Shown: in pieces, positions 22,802 through 31,403 of the stretch
Numbering within the stretch: position 1 is the first letter of the stretch
How the letters are laid out: each line of letters begins with the position of its first letter
Assembly (NCBI RefSeq): GCF_030247185.1
Contig: NC_080571.1
Coordinates: 208,068,880 to 208,132,879 of the forward strand
DNA length: 64,000 nucleotides
Direction of reading: 5' to 3'
Source of the DNA: Malaya genurostris
Lineage: Eukaryota > Arthropoda > Insecta > Diptera > Culicidae
Program-made: the position numbers and the translations under genes
Notes under the pieces: model-generated
Told to the model about the DNA's origin: nothing
The model's input: the letters and a program-made list of their open reading frames with translations, nothing else
Database searches by the model: none

Positions 22802-22815
22802 TAAAACTTTTGGTC
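22802..22815. repeat. Target-site duplication of the I-clade element, left copy
   Basis: TAAAACTTTTGGTC is repeated exactly at 33,714-33,727, 10.9 kb away, and brackets the whole nested structure. Confidence 0.9.
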
Positions 22816-23502
22816 ATTCAGTAATAGCCGTTCAACCGAGAAGGTTGTGTATAGAAGCGTACAGTTTAATAACGCTGGTTAGTTTACACGCGTTAAATAC
22901 GACAACGGTTGAACTACAGGTAGAGACCTGTTGGCAGCAGCCGTTAAAACGTATAGTCGTGCTGCATAAGAGAGCCCTAGTGCTGGGCCAAGCTGGTGAA
23001 GGAAACAACAAAGGGCGTTTCCCAAACTCTACCCAGGCCGCAATATACAGCCACAAGTGCTGAGCAGGAGAGTGCAAAGGCACATCGAAGAGGAAGAGTG
23101 CAAAGGCACATAGAAGCAGGAGAGTGCAAAGGCACACCGGTGCGAAGGCACTTCGGTGCAGAAGCATATCGGTGCGGAGCACAAGGAAGAAGGAGACAAG
23201 ACAACTCGGTCTTTCCACTGCCGTACAACACGCAGGTATACACCGGTGACCTGCGCTGATTGCAGCTGGCGAAGACAAAAGTAAATCGGAAATCGAGTGG
23301 TGCTGGATGTCAGGTAGCAGTAGCATCACATCCAACAATCAGCATCCAACAAGAACATCTAGAGCAACGAGGATCTACACGGCAGTGCAACGGAGATAGA
23401 CAACAATTTCAAGGTAGAAGTTTTTTCTTTTCCTTTTGATTGAGTACTGTGTAGTGTTGGTTTCATTTTTTATTTTAAAGTTTGATTAAAAATTTTAATG
23501 TG
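22816..23502 (+). promoter_or_regulatory. 5' leader of the I-clade element
   Basis: Starts with the CAGT initiator-like motif at 22,819. It contains a purine-rich tandem stretch at about 23,065-23,180, with GAGTGCAAAGGCACA-type units repeated three to four times. Internal promoter activity is inferred from I-clade elements. Confidence 0.55.
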
Positions 23503-24792
23503 ATGGATGAATCCATGGACGTAAATCCTAGCATGAATCCTATACCCCCACGAACGAAAAAATATCAGGAGAGCTCTTCTGGGCCTTGGATAGTCTTTTT
23601 TAGACGTATATCAAAGCCATTAAACATTTACCAAATTTCTAAAGGTTTGACATCACGATTCTCTTCAATCAAAGAGATCATAAAAGTAAATAACGATAAA
23701 ATTCGTGTTGTGGTAAATAATTTGAAACACGCGAATGATATTGTCTCTTCGGAACATTTCAATAAAGAGTATAAAGTTTACATACCCTCCAAAGATGTCG
23801 AAATTGACGGTGTTGTTACCGAAGCGAGTCTTTCGGTAGATGATTTACTCAAGCATGGTGTTGGTCGTTTCAAGAACTCTATGCTTGAGGGTGTGAAAAT
23901 ACTGGAGTGCAAACAACTGTACTCAGTAGTTTATGAAGAGGGAAAAAAAGTTTATCGCCCATCAGACTCGTTTCGAGTGACATTTGCCGGATCTGCGTTG
24001 CCGCCCCATGTCTATGTCGATAAAATTCGCCTCCCTGTTCGGCTTTTTGTTCCAAATGTAATGAATTGTACGAACTGCAAAAAATTCGGACACACAGCTA
24101 CTTACTGTAGCAATAAACCAAAATGTATTAAGTGTGAAGGACCTCATAAAGATAATGATTGCAACAAGGAAATTGAAAAATGTATTTATTGTGGGGAAAG
24201 TCCTCATGAGGATATTTCAGTATGCACTGCATTTAAAGCGCACAAAGACAAAATTAAGCTTTCTTTAAAAGCACGGTCTAAGCGCACATATGCAGAAATG
24301 CTTAAAACGGTCATTGATGTCCCCCCTTTGGAAACCGAAAACGGGTTTTCAAATCTAGAGGAACCAGAGGACTCTGACTCTGACGAAAATAGTGAAGGTA
24401 ATTCGTTTATCACTACCCAAGGGTCAGTTAAGAGAAAGAAGTCTTCTTCCAAATTACCAAAAAAGCCACCTAAAGTTTCATCTTCAAAAAAAGATCCCCG
24501 TGTTAAACAAAAAAAGTCAAAACCAAAGACTGTGCCTCCTGGTTTGTCAAATTCACAAACCAATCCAGGATCTAGCACAGAAAAAGGTAATAATCCTGTG
24601 GGCTCCATTTCACAGCCACCAACAGGATTACTGAAGTTTTCGGAAATTGTTGAATGGATTTTCTCAGCATTCAATATATCTGAACCCTTAAAGACCCTCA
24701 TAATGGCATTCCTTCCAATAGCTAGAAATTTTTTGAAGCAGTTATCAGCTCAATGGCCAATTGTCTCAGGTTTTGTATCTTTTGATGGATAA
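23503..24792 (+). CDS. I-clade ORF1: gag-like zinc-knuckle protein
   Basis: A 429-residue RNA-binding protein that packages element RNA. The ATG at 23,503 was chosen because the upstream in-frame codon is TTG, and this ATG has G at both -3 and +4. The central region is followed by three cysteine-rich knuckles at about residues 188-245: CTNCKKFGHTATYC, CIKCEGPHKDNDC and CIYCGESPHEDISVC. An acidic patch (EEPEDSDSDENSEG) and a lysine/serine/proline-rich tail come next. The stop overlaps the ORF2 start (ATGGATAA at 24,785-24,792), as expected for termination-reinitiation. Confidence 0.93.
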   Translation: MDESMDVNPSMNPIPPRTKKYQESSSGPWIVFFRRISKPLNIYQISKGLTSRFSSIKEIIKVNNDKIRVVVNNLKHANDIVSSEHFNKEYKVYIPSKDVEIDGVVTEASLSVDDLLKHGVGRFKNSMLEGVKILECKQLYSVVYEEGKKVYRPSDSFRVTFAGSALPPHVYVDKIRLPVRLFVPNVMNCTNCKKFGHTATYCSNKPKCIKCEGPHKDNDCNKEIEKCIYCGESPHEDISVCTAFKAHKDKIKLSLKARSKRTYAEMLKTVIDVPPLETENGFSNLEEPEDSDSDENSEGNSFITTQGSVKRKKSSSKLPKKPPKVSSSKKDPRVKQKKSKPKTVPPGLSNSQTNPGSSTEKGNNPVGSISQPPTGLLKFSEIVEWIFSAFNISEPLKTLIMAFLPIARNFLKQLSAQWPIVSGFVSFDG

Positions 24793-26559
24793 TTTATCAC
24801 CCACTGCAAATGATACAATCACTGTCCTGCAGTGGAATTGTCGAAGCATCATGCCAAAACTTGATTCATTTAAAATTTTATTGCATAGTCAAAAATGTGA
24901 TGTATTTGCTTTATGCGAAACATGGCTTACTTCAAACATAGCTTTAAATTTTAATGATTTTAACATTATACGTCTCGATAGAGACTCTCCGTATGGTGGA
25001 GTGCTTTTGGGAATTAAGAAATGCTATTCCTTTTATAGATTAAACATCCCTTCAACTTCTAGTATAGAAGTTGTTGCTTGCCAAATAAACATTAAAGGCA
25101 AAGATATTTGCATAGCTTCGGTTTATATTCCTCCAAAAGCACAAGTTGGACAGCGACAGCTTAATGAAATGGTTGAAGCCCTTCCTGCTCCACGATTGAT
25201 TCTGGGGGATTTAAATTCGCACGGAATGATGTGGGGTTCCGTTTACAATGATAGCAGATCATCTTTAATACAAAACATTTGTGACAATTTTAGCATGACG
25301 GTATTAAATATGGGTAGCATGACACGGATCCCAAGACCTCCTGCACGCCCAAGTGCATTAGATCTATCTCTTTGCTCAACATCAATTCGACTAGATTGCA
25401 CCTGGAAAATATTGCCTGATTTACACGGTAGCGATCATTTACCAATCATCATCTCAATTAGCTGTAACAAATGTATTGCTAATTCAGCTAGTATTCCATA
25501 TGATTTGACAAAAAATATCGACTGGATTGAATACCAAAGTAGTATCTCTAGTATTTTGAATTCAATGGAAGAGCTCCCTCCACTTGAAGAATATGACTTC
25601 CTCGTTTGTTCGATTCTGGAGGCCGCAGAACAATCCCAAACTAAACGCTTTCCTGGGCCAACGACTAACAGAAGGCCTCCCAACCCCTGGTGGGACAAAG
25701 AGTGCTCAGAGGCTAAACTCGCAAAACAAAATGCTTGCAAGACGTTTCTAAAACGGGGAGGAGGAACTCCTCAGAATTTTGAAAAACTTATGGTTTTAGA
25801 AACCAAGTACAAGAGCATACTTCGAGCCAAAAAATGTAGCTATTGGAGACATTTTGTCGAAGGTTTGTCAAGAGAAACCTCAATGAGCACTCTTTGGAAT
25901 ACGGCCAGACGAATGAGGAATCGTAACGTGGGCAATGAGAGTGATGAATACTCGAACCGATGGATATTTGACTTTGCTGGGAAAGTTTGCCCAGATTCTG
26001 TTCCTACGCAGAGCATTATACGGGAATCTCCTCCAAATAATGGTTTTATTAATAACCCATTTTCAATTATGGAATTTTCTATAGCACTCTTGTCTTGTAA
26101 CAATAACGCCCCTGGGTTGGACAGAATCAAATTCAACTTGGTGAAGAATCTGCCCGACCTCGCAAAAAGACGTTTGTTGGAATTGTTCAACAAGTTTCTT
26201 GAGCAAAATATTGTTCCACCTGACTGGAGACAAGTGAAAGTTATCGCCATTCAAAAGCCGGGGAAACCAGCTTCCAATCACAACTCATATAGACCCATTG
26301 CGATGTTGTCCTGCATCAGAAAATTGTTCGAAAAAATTATTCTGCGACGTCTCGACACTTGGGTCGAGACGAACGGTTTGTTGTCAGATACTCAGTTTGG
26401 CTTCCGTAGAAATAAAGGGACGAATGATTGCCTTGCATTACTTTCATCTGACATCCAAATTGCCTTCGCTCAAAAGCAACAAATGGCATCTGTATTTTTA
26501 GACATTAAAGGAGCATTTGATTCAGTTTCCATTGATGTTCTTTCAGACAAGCTCCACCA
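24785..26559 (+). pseudogene. I-clade ORF2, 5' part: endonuclease and start of RT (split gene)
   Basis: The first 592 codons of the polyprotein. The endonuclease covers about residues 1-225, with LQWNCRSI, ALCETWL, LGDLNSHGMMWG and GSDHLPIII. The RT domain then begins: GLDRIKFNLVKNLPD, KPASNHNSYRPIAMLSC, DTQFGFRRNKGTNDCLALL and VFLDIKGAFDSVS. The frame is open until the Lian-like insert at 26,560, after which it reads into foreign sequence and stops at about 26,614. The ATG at 24,785 is preferred over an upstream TTG. The 3' part resumes at 31,404. Confidence 0.93.
26402..26559 (+). repeat. 158-bp target duplication at the Lian-like insertion, left copy
   Basis: Starts TTCCGTAGAAATAAAGGGAC and ends AAGCTCCACCA. 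Visual comparison with 31,246-31,403 shows no difference over 158 bp. It is part of the RT domain of the host element, duplicated on both sides of the insert. Confidence 0.93.
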
Positions 26560-26561
26560 CC

Positions 26562-26620
26562 GGCTGCTCGGCCATCCATGGAAGTTGACCATCAATGTCA
26601 ACTTCCCTCTCTGAGCAGCC
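26562..26620 (+). other. Nested hairpin at the 5' terminus of the Lian-like element
   Basis: GGCTGCTC (26,562-26,569) pairs with GAGCAGCC (26,613-26,620). Inside it, GGAAGTTGAC (26,580-26,589) pairs with GTCAACTTCC (26,597-26,606). Both stems are perfect and lie at the very start of the element RNA. HDV-like ribozymes occupy this position in some non-LTR elements, including a LOA-clade member of Drosophila, but I could not fit the full double-pseudoknot here. Confidence 0.6.
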
Positions 26621-27090
26621 TAGATAGCCGTGTAGTGTCGGTAGCGGTTTCCCAACTGGCTAAGAATAACGCTACTGTCCACCTGTACCGGTGGTATAAG
26701 TCCACCAAACAGGTAAGCCGTGTGGCATCCGGCGGAATTATTTTTTACCAAGAATTGATCCACTGGTTTCCTGTTCCATGTCGTAAACGGCCACAAAAAT
26801 AGGAACTCCTAAGCCAAGGTGTATTTCCGTGCCGATGGCTTAATGGCTGCAGGAGGTTAAACAATGCAGTCGTGAACGGAATATCTTGGGGTGTTCCCTT
26901 ACTGTGTTAAGCGAAGCTCTGGCACAGTGGACGACTTCTTTCTTCGCAACTCGTGGGATTTAAATGAAAATAACATTTAAAAAAATCCTTACATGGTTCG
27001 CTATAGGCGATTATAAGCCAATATATTTGGTTTCTTGTAGTTGTTGTACGGTTGGTGCTGGAGGTGGAATGTTCGTTACTCTAATTTATA
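26621..27090 (+). other. Leader of the Lian-like element
   Basis: No zinc-knuckle or other ORF1-like coding is seen in any frame. It contains small hairpins such as TAGCGGTTTCCCAACTGGCTA at 26,641-26,661 and CCACCTGTACCGGTGG near 26,680. The polyprotein ATG follows at 27,091. Confidence 0.5.
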
Positions 27091-30000
27091 ATGGTTAGAG
27101 TGGCACAAATCAATCTTCAGCATAAACGTACAGCAACTATGAATCTATCCAGACTTCTGCAAGAAGGTAAAGCTTCTATAGCTTTGGTTCAAGAACCATA
27201 TTTCCAAAAGGGAAACTTCTACGTTGGAAAATTGTTAAACCCAGTCTTTGTTGCCTTCAACAAGATCGGTATAACTAATCCACGTGAAATGCCTCGAGCA
27301 TGCATACTTGCAAATAGTGCTCTCGATGTTTCTCTCATATCGGAGCTCTCAACTCGGGATATTTGTGCTGTCACAGTTGGTATGACTATTGATGGCATAG
27401 ACAGGAAATATGTCTATTGTTCGGCATATTTACCGCATAACCAACCTTCGCCAAGCGATGACTTCAAAAAGGTTGTATCATACTGCTGCAAGAGTGATAT
27501 ACCGCTTGTAATCGGCAGTGACATAAATGCTCACCATATCATTTGGGGCAGCACAGATATAAATTCGAGAGGCTCTGATATGATGGAATTTGTGAGCAGT
27601 ACAAACCTGCACATAGTCAATGCAGGAAACCGCCCAACTTTTGCGAGATCTGGAAGAGAGGAGGTTTTGGACGTAACTCTCTGCTCTGATAGAATTGCGC
27701 ATGAGTTGGTGAATTGGCTCGTCTCCGATGAGCTCGAACCTTCGTTGTCTGATCATAAGTACATATTCTTTGATCATTCAAACGTTAAATTTGATATTAT
27801 CACATATCGTAATCCCAAATCTACAAACTGGGACCTCTATGAAGAGGGCTTGGCGACTAGATTTTACGGGTACCAACCAACAATTGAAACCCCAATTGAT
27901 TTGGAAAATGTTGTCGACGAGACAAATTCACTCATAGTTGCAGCATATGAAGAGGCTTGTCCACTTCGGATTGTGCGAGCTACTAGAGGAACTCCTTGGT
28001 GGAATGCTGAACTTGCTAGACTAAGGAAACTATGCAGAAGAGCTTGGAACCACCGACGCAGAGATGGGTCGGAGGCATTCGTGTTGGCTCGAAGGGCTTA
28101 CAAAAATGCTCTTCGATCGTCTGAGCGAAGTGGTTGGAAAAGCCTCTGCACAAATGTCTCTAGTCTCAACGAGGCTAGCAGATTAAATAATTTACTTTCG
28201 AAGTCTAAGGACTTTAATGTCAGTTTCTTAAGAACTTCAGATGGTGAACACTTGTCTGATGAAAGTGATGTACTTCACTGCCTTTTTAACACTCACTTTC
28301 CAGGATGTATGGATCCATCACCGACAGCTCTTCCCGAGACTTTTTCAGGTAGTTACGATTCTTGGGCCCTTGCTCGAAGCGTTGTGACGATTGAATCGGT
28401 CAAATGGGCAGTTGAGAGTTTTGCTCCGTACAAATCTCCCGGAAAGGATGGAGTTTTCCCAGTGTTACTGCAGAAAGGGTATGAACATTTCAAACATGTT
28501 TTGAAGAAAATACTTACTTTTAGTCTTGCGACTGGATATATTCCAAGAGCCTGGCAGGAAATAATTGTCAAATTTATTCCCAAAGGCGGTCGCGACACTT
28601 ATGAGGAAGCGAAGAGTTTCAGGCCTATCAGTCTTAGCTCATTTCTTCTTAAAACAGTGGAACGCATAGTCGATCACTATATCAGGAATGTTAGTTTGGG
28701 CGTGCATCCGCTACATGGAATGCAACATGCTTACCAGCGTGGAAAGTCCACTACAACCCTGTTACATGATGTTGTGTACAACATTGAAAAAGCTTTCTCA
28801 CAAAAGCAATCTTGCTTGGGAGTTTTCCTAGATATTGAAGGTGCCTTTGATAACGTGTCTTTCAATTCAATTCTGGAAGCAGCCCGTGGTCATGGCATAC
28901 CTTCAAGTATCACAAATTGGATACACGCAATGCTTAGCAATCGACTTCTTTGTTCATCGCTTCGGCAAGCAGAGATTAGAAAGCTGAGTGTCTGTGGGTG
29001 TCCTCAAGGTGGTGTACTATCCCCACTTTTATGGAACCTAGTCGCTGATGGTTTGTTAAGGAAACTTAATAACCTTGGATTTCCGACTTATGGTTTTGCC
29101 GACGATTATCATATATTGATGACCGGTATAAGCATTAACACTCTCTTTGATTTAATGCAGCAAGCCCTGCGATCTGTTGAACAATGGTGTTGTCAGGTTG
29201 GATTGTCTGTAAATCCGGGCAAAACATCAATGGTGCTTTTCACTCATCGTAGGATAATCACAGGAGCTCGTCCGTTACAGTTCTTTGGTTCAGAGGTCAC
29301 TGTGGTCGATCAAGTTAAATACGTCGGGGTTATTCTTGACTCAAAACTGAATTGGTCTGCTCACATTGACTTCAGGATTAAGAGAGCTTGTATGGCTTTC
29401 GGCCAATGCAGACGAGCTTTTGGAAAATCATGGGGACTCAAACCCAGATATATTCATTGGATCTACACAGCTATTGTTAGACCAATTTTAGCATATGGTT
29501 GTCTTGTATGGTGGCAGAAAGGAGAAGTCGCGACAGTTCAGTCAAAGCTAAATCATCTCCAAAGGATGGTCCTAATGGCGATGACAGGAGCATTCACGAC
29601 AACTCCTACTGCTGCTCTAGAGGCGCTACTGTGCATTAAACCACTACATGTGTTCCTAAAACAAGAAGCATTATCTTGTGCATACCGTCTTAAGGTTACA
29701 GGGCTTTGGAACAGTAACCCATTAGATTACGCTACCAGCCACACTCGCTTGTGGTCTCAAATGGTTACATGGGATGAGTATTTACTCGCTCCTAGTGACC
29801 TAACTCTCACATGCAGTTTTCCTTTCAAAACATTCCATGTGAGCTATCCTCTTCGTGAGGAATGGTTGTCTGGTTGTCTGGAACGACAACTTGATGAACA
29901 CATAGTTTGTTATACGGACGGTTCTCTGTTGAATGGTCGTGCTGGTGCTGGTGTCTACTGTCGTGAAATGAGGCTGGAGCAGTCTCATTCACTTGGTAGA

Positions 30001-30735
30001 TACTGTACTGTGTTCCAAGCAGAAATCTACGCGATTCTGTGTGGAGTACAATCGGCACTTCAGCAGAGGATCTGTGGTAAACGAATTTATTTTTGTTCCG
30101 ACAGTCAGGCAGCCTTAAAAGCACTCAGTTCGAATGACTCACGGTCTAATCTAGTGATCGCATGTCGAACTCAAATCGAGGACCTCAGCATTTCAAATGC
30201 TGTTTACTTCTTATGGGTACCCGGCCATTCTGGTATTACTGGAAATGAATGGGCTGATGAGTTGGCTAGAGCTGGTGCAACGAATGATTTCGTTGGTCCT
30301 GAACCAGCTTTACCACTTTCAACTAGTTGGATAAAGCACAAGATTCGTTCTTGGGCTGCATCCAAACATGCCAGCTACTGGCGCAGCTTGCAAACTTGCG
30401 CTCAGACAAAAGCATTTCTACCAGATTTAAATCTGAAAATGTCAAAGTGTCTACTGCATTTCTCCAAGCAACATTGCAGTATTCTGGTCAGAGCTCTGAC
30501 TGGACATTGCAAACTCAATTATCACATGGCTACTATTCAACGTGCTGAGTATTATTCGTGTGATTTGTGTAAATGCGATTATGGTACTTCATATCATCTG
30601 ATATGTAACTGTCCCGCATTGACGCAGCTACGTATCCGGGTTTTTGGTTCTCCATACATGGTTGAGTCTGTGTATGCGGAGCTAAAATTGAAGGATATTC
30701 TCTCGTTTCTCACCCAATGTGGTAAGGAGCTATAG
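27091..30735 (+). CDS. Lian-like polyprotein: endonuclease, reverse transcriptase, RNase H
   Basis: An open reading frame of 1214 residues. The endonuclease spans about residues 1-225, with INLQHKRTA, LVQEPYF, IGSDINAHHIIWG and LSDHKYIFF. The reverse transcriptase lies at about 430-760: YKSPGKDGVFPVLLQ, FRPISLSSFLLK, FLDIEGAFDNVS near 578, GCPQGGVLSPLLWN near 635 and the catalytic FADD near 668. RNase H lies at about 935-1060, with CYTDGS, AEIYAI, SDSQAALKAL and GNEWADELA providing the acidic residues. A C-terminal Cys/His cluster, CDLCKCDYGTSYHLICNC, is near 1156. The GCPQGGVLSPLLW motif and the presence of RNase H place it in the LOA clade. No lesion was seen, so the enzyme may be active. 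Confidence 0.95.
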   Translation: MVRVAQINLQHKRTATMNLSRLLQEGKASIALVQEPYFQKGNFYVGKLLNPVFVAFNKIGITNPREMPRACILANSALDVSLISELSTRDICAVTVGMTIDGIDRKYVYCSAYLPHNQPSPSDDFKKVVSYCCKSDIPLVIGSDINAHHIIWGSTDINSRGSDMMEFVSSTNLHIVNAGNRPTFARSGREEVLDVTLCSDRIAHELVNWLVSDELEPSLSDHKYIFFDHSNVKFDIITYRNPKSTNWDLYEEGLATRFYGYQPTIETPIDLENVVDETNSLIVAAYEEACPLRIVRATRGTPWWNAELARLRKLCRRAWNHRRRDGSEAFVLARRAYKNALRSSERSGWKSLCTNVSSLNEASRLNNLLSKSKDFNVSFLRTSDGEHLSDESDVLHCLFNTHFPGCMDPSPTALPETFSGSYDSWALARSVVTIESVKWAVESFAPYKSPGKDGVFPVLLQKGYEHFKHVLKKILTFSLATGYIPRAWQEIIVKFIPKGGRDTYEEAKSFRPISLSSFLLKTVERIVDHYIRNVSLGVHPLHGMQHAYQRGKSTTTLLHDVVYNIEKAFSQKQSCLGVFLDIEGAFDNVSFNSILEAARGHGIPSSITNWIHAMLSNRLLCSSLRQAEIRKLSVCGCPQGGVLSPLLWNLVADGLLRKLNNLGFPTYGFADDYHILMTGISINTLFDLMQQALRSVEQWCCQVGLSVNPGKTSMVLFTHRRIITGARPLQFFGSEVTVVDQVKYVGVILDSKLNWSAHIDFRIKRACMAFGQCRRAFGKSWGLKPRYIHWIYTAIVRPILAYGCLVWWQKGEVATVQSKLNHLQRMVLMAMTGAFTTTPTAALEALLCIKPLHVFLKQEALSCAYRLKVTGLWNSNPLDYATSHTRLWSQMVTWDEYLLAPSDLTLTCSFPFKTFHVSYPLREEWLSGCLERQLDEHIVCYTDGSLLNGRAGAGVYCREMRLEQSHSLGRYCTVFQAEIYAILCGVQSALQQRICGKRIYFCSDSQAALKALSSNDSRSNLVIACRTQIEDLSISNAVYFLWVPGHSGITGNEWADELARAGATNDFVGPEPALPLSTSWIKHKIRSWAASKHASYWRSLQTCAQTKAFLPDLNLKMSKCLLHFSKQHCSILVRALTGHCKLNYHMATIQRAEYYSCDLCKCDYGTSYHLICNCPALTQLRIRVFGSPYMVESVYAELKLKDILSFLTQCGKEL

Positions 30736-30737
30736 TC

Positions 30738-31059
30738 AGAAGCGTTCATCGTTCTTCCTGGAGTGAATGAATCCCTTCTGTATTCACCTTAAATAGGATT
30801 TAGCAGATTGTTTGGCATCCTTTAGGGGGTGCCGAATTTACTTCTGCTCGTACATACTGCGAATCGTTCTGCATTCTTCCGGGAGTGCAGAATGGTGTCG
30901 CTTTTGTAAGATCTCTAAATCCTCTCGGGGGTTGGAGGTTTTATTAACAGCAGACTGTTCGGGACCTCGTAGAGGTTCAGAATTTACTTCTGCTTCCACT
31001 AAATGTGATCCTCAGCAGATTGTTCGGCATCCCTTAGGGGTGCAGAATTTACTTCTGCT
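30738..31059 (+). other. Array of structured hairpin modules in the Lian-like 3' UTR
   Basis: Modules of about 45 nt start at 30,738, 30,802, 30,859, about 30,909, 30,949 and 31,014. The best three have an outer stem AGCAGA / TCTGCT and an inner stem with different bases in each: TTTGGCATCC with GGGTGCCGAA, TTCGGGACCTC with GAGGTTCAGAA, and TTCGGCATCCC with GGGGTGCAGAA. The module at 30,859 uses GCGA / TCGC outside and TTCTGCATTC / GAGTGCAGAA inside. Paired changes that keep the stems indicate selected RNA structure. Recognition of the element RNA by its own reverse transcriptase is the likely role (inference). Confidence 0.8.
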
Positions 31060-31221
31060 TTTATGTGTTTTTGTGTCGTCAATTTTTCCCATCCTCCTAG
31101 TCCAACCCTTACCATTTCCTTTCAATCCTTCCCTCTTATATATCGGGAAAATGATGCTAAAACAAATTGATGGCAAGGCACAAATCTCCAAATGTCAAGG
31201 GGAACGTGCCATTTGAGCCAA

Positions 31222-31245
31222 TTTGTTCTGATTCCTGATTCCTGA
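31222..31245 (+). repeat. Heptamer tail (TGATTCC) ending the Lian-like element
   Basis: After AATTTGTTC the sequence repeats TGATTCC and runs into the target TTCCG. The last TTCC is shared by tail and target, so the exact boundary is ambiguous by 4 nt. Short tandem repeats replace a poly(A) tail. Confidence 0.85.
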
Positions 31246-31403
31246 TTCCGTAGAAATAAAGGGACGAATGATTGCCTTGCATTACTTTCATCTGACATCC
31301 AAATTGCCTTCGCTCAAAAGCAACAAATGGCATCTGTATTTTTAGACATTAAAGGAGCATTTGATTCAGTTTCCATTGATGTTCTTTCAGACAAGCTCCA
31401 CCA
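31246..31403 (+). repeat. 158-bp target duplication at the Lian-like insertion, right copy
   Basis: The same sequence as 26,402-26,559. After it the I-clade reading frame resumes with AACATGGACTTCC. Confidence 0.93.

Larger units (their letters stand above)
26560..31245 (+). mobile_element. Lian-like non-LTR retrotransposon (LOA clade), nested
   Basis: A 4,686-bp insert with a 530-nt leader, one polyprotein ORF (endonuclease, reverse transcriptase, RNase H), a structured 3' UTR of about 500 nt and a tail of TGATTCC heptamers instead of poly(A). A single ORF of about 1200 residues and a size near 4.7 kb fit Lian of Aedes as I recall it. The absence of ORF1 is therefore probably normal and not due to 5' truncation. 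It is flanked by an unusual 158-bp direct target duplication. Short remnants of its 3' tail occur at 38.4 and 43.07 kb on the minus strand. Confidence 0.9.

Noticed and set aside
22832..23338. 168-codon minus-strand ORF in the I-clade leader
   Set aside because: It lies opposite the purine-rich leader with tandem units. Its leucine/cysteine-rich content follows from the complement of those units, and no family is recognised.
26560..27090. 5' truncation of the Lian-like element as the reason for the lack of ORF1
   Set aside because: The leader has structured ends and its own start ATG, and related Lian elements are remembered as single-ORF. A truncated copy would be expected to show the C-terminus of an ORF1, which is absent.
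27478..27777. ORFs on the opposite strand of the retrotransposon coding regions
   Set aside because: They mirror the codon pattern of the real plus-strand polyproteins and show no domain. The same holds for opposite-strand ORFs at 24,204-24,701, 25,840-26,250 and 29,825-30,124.
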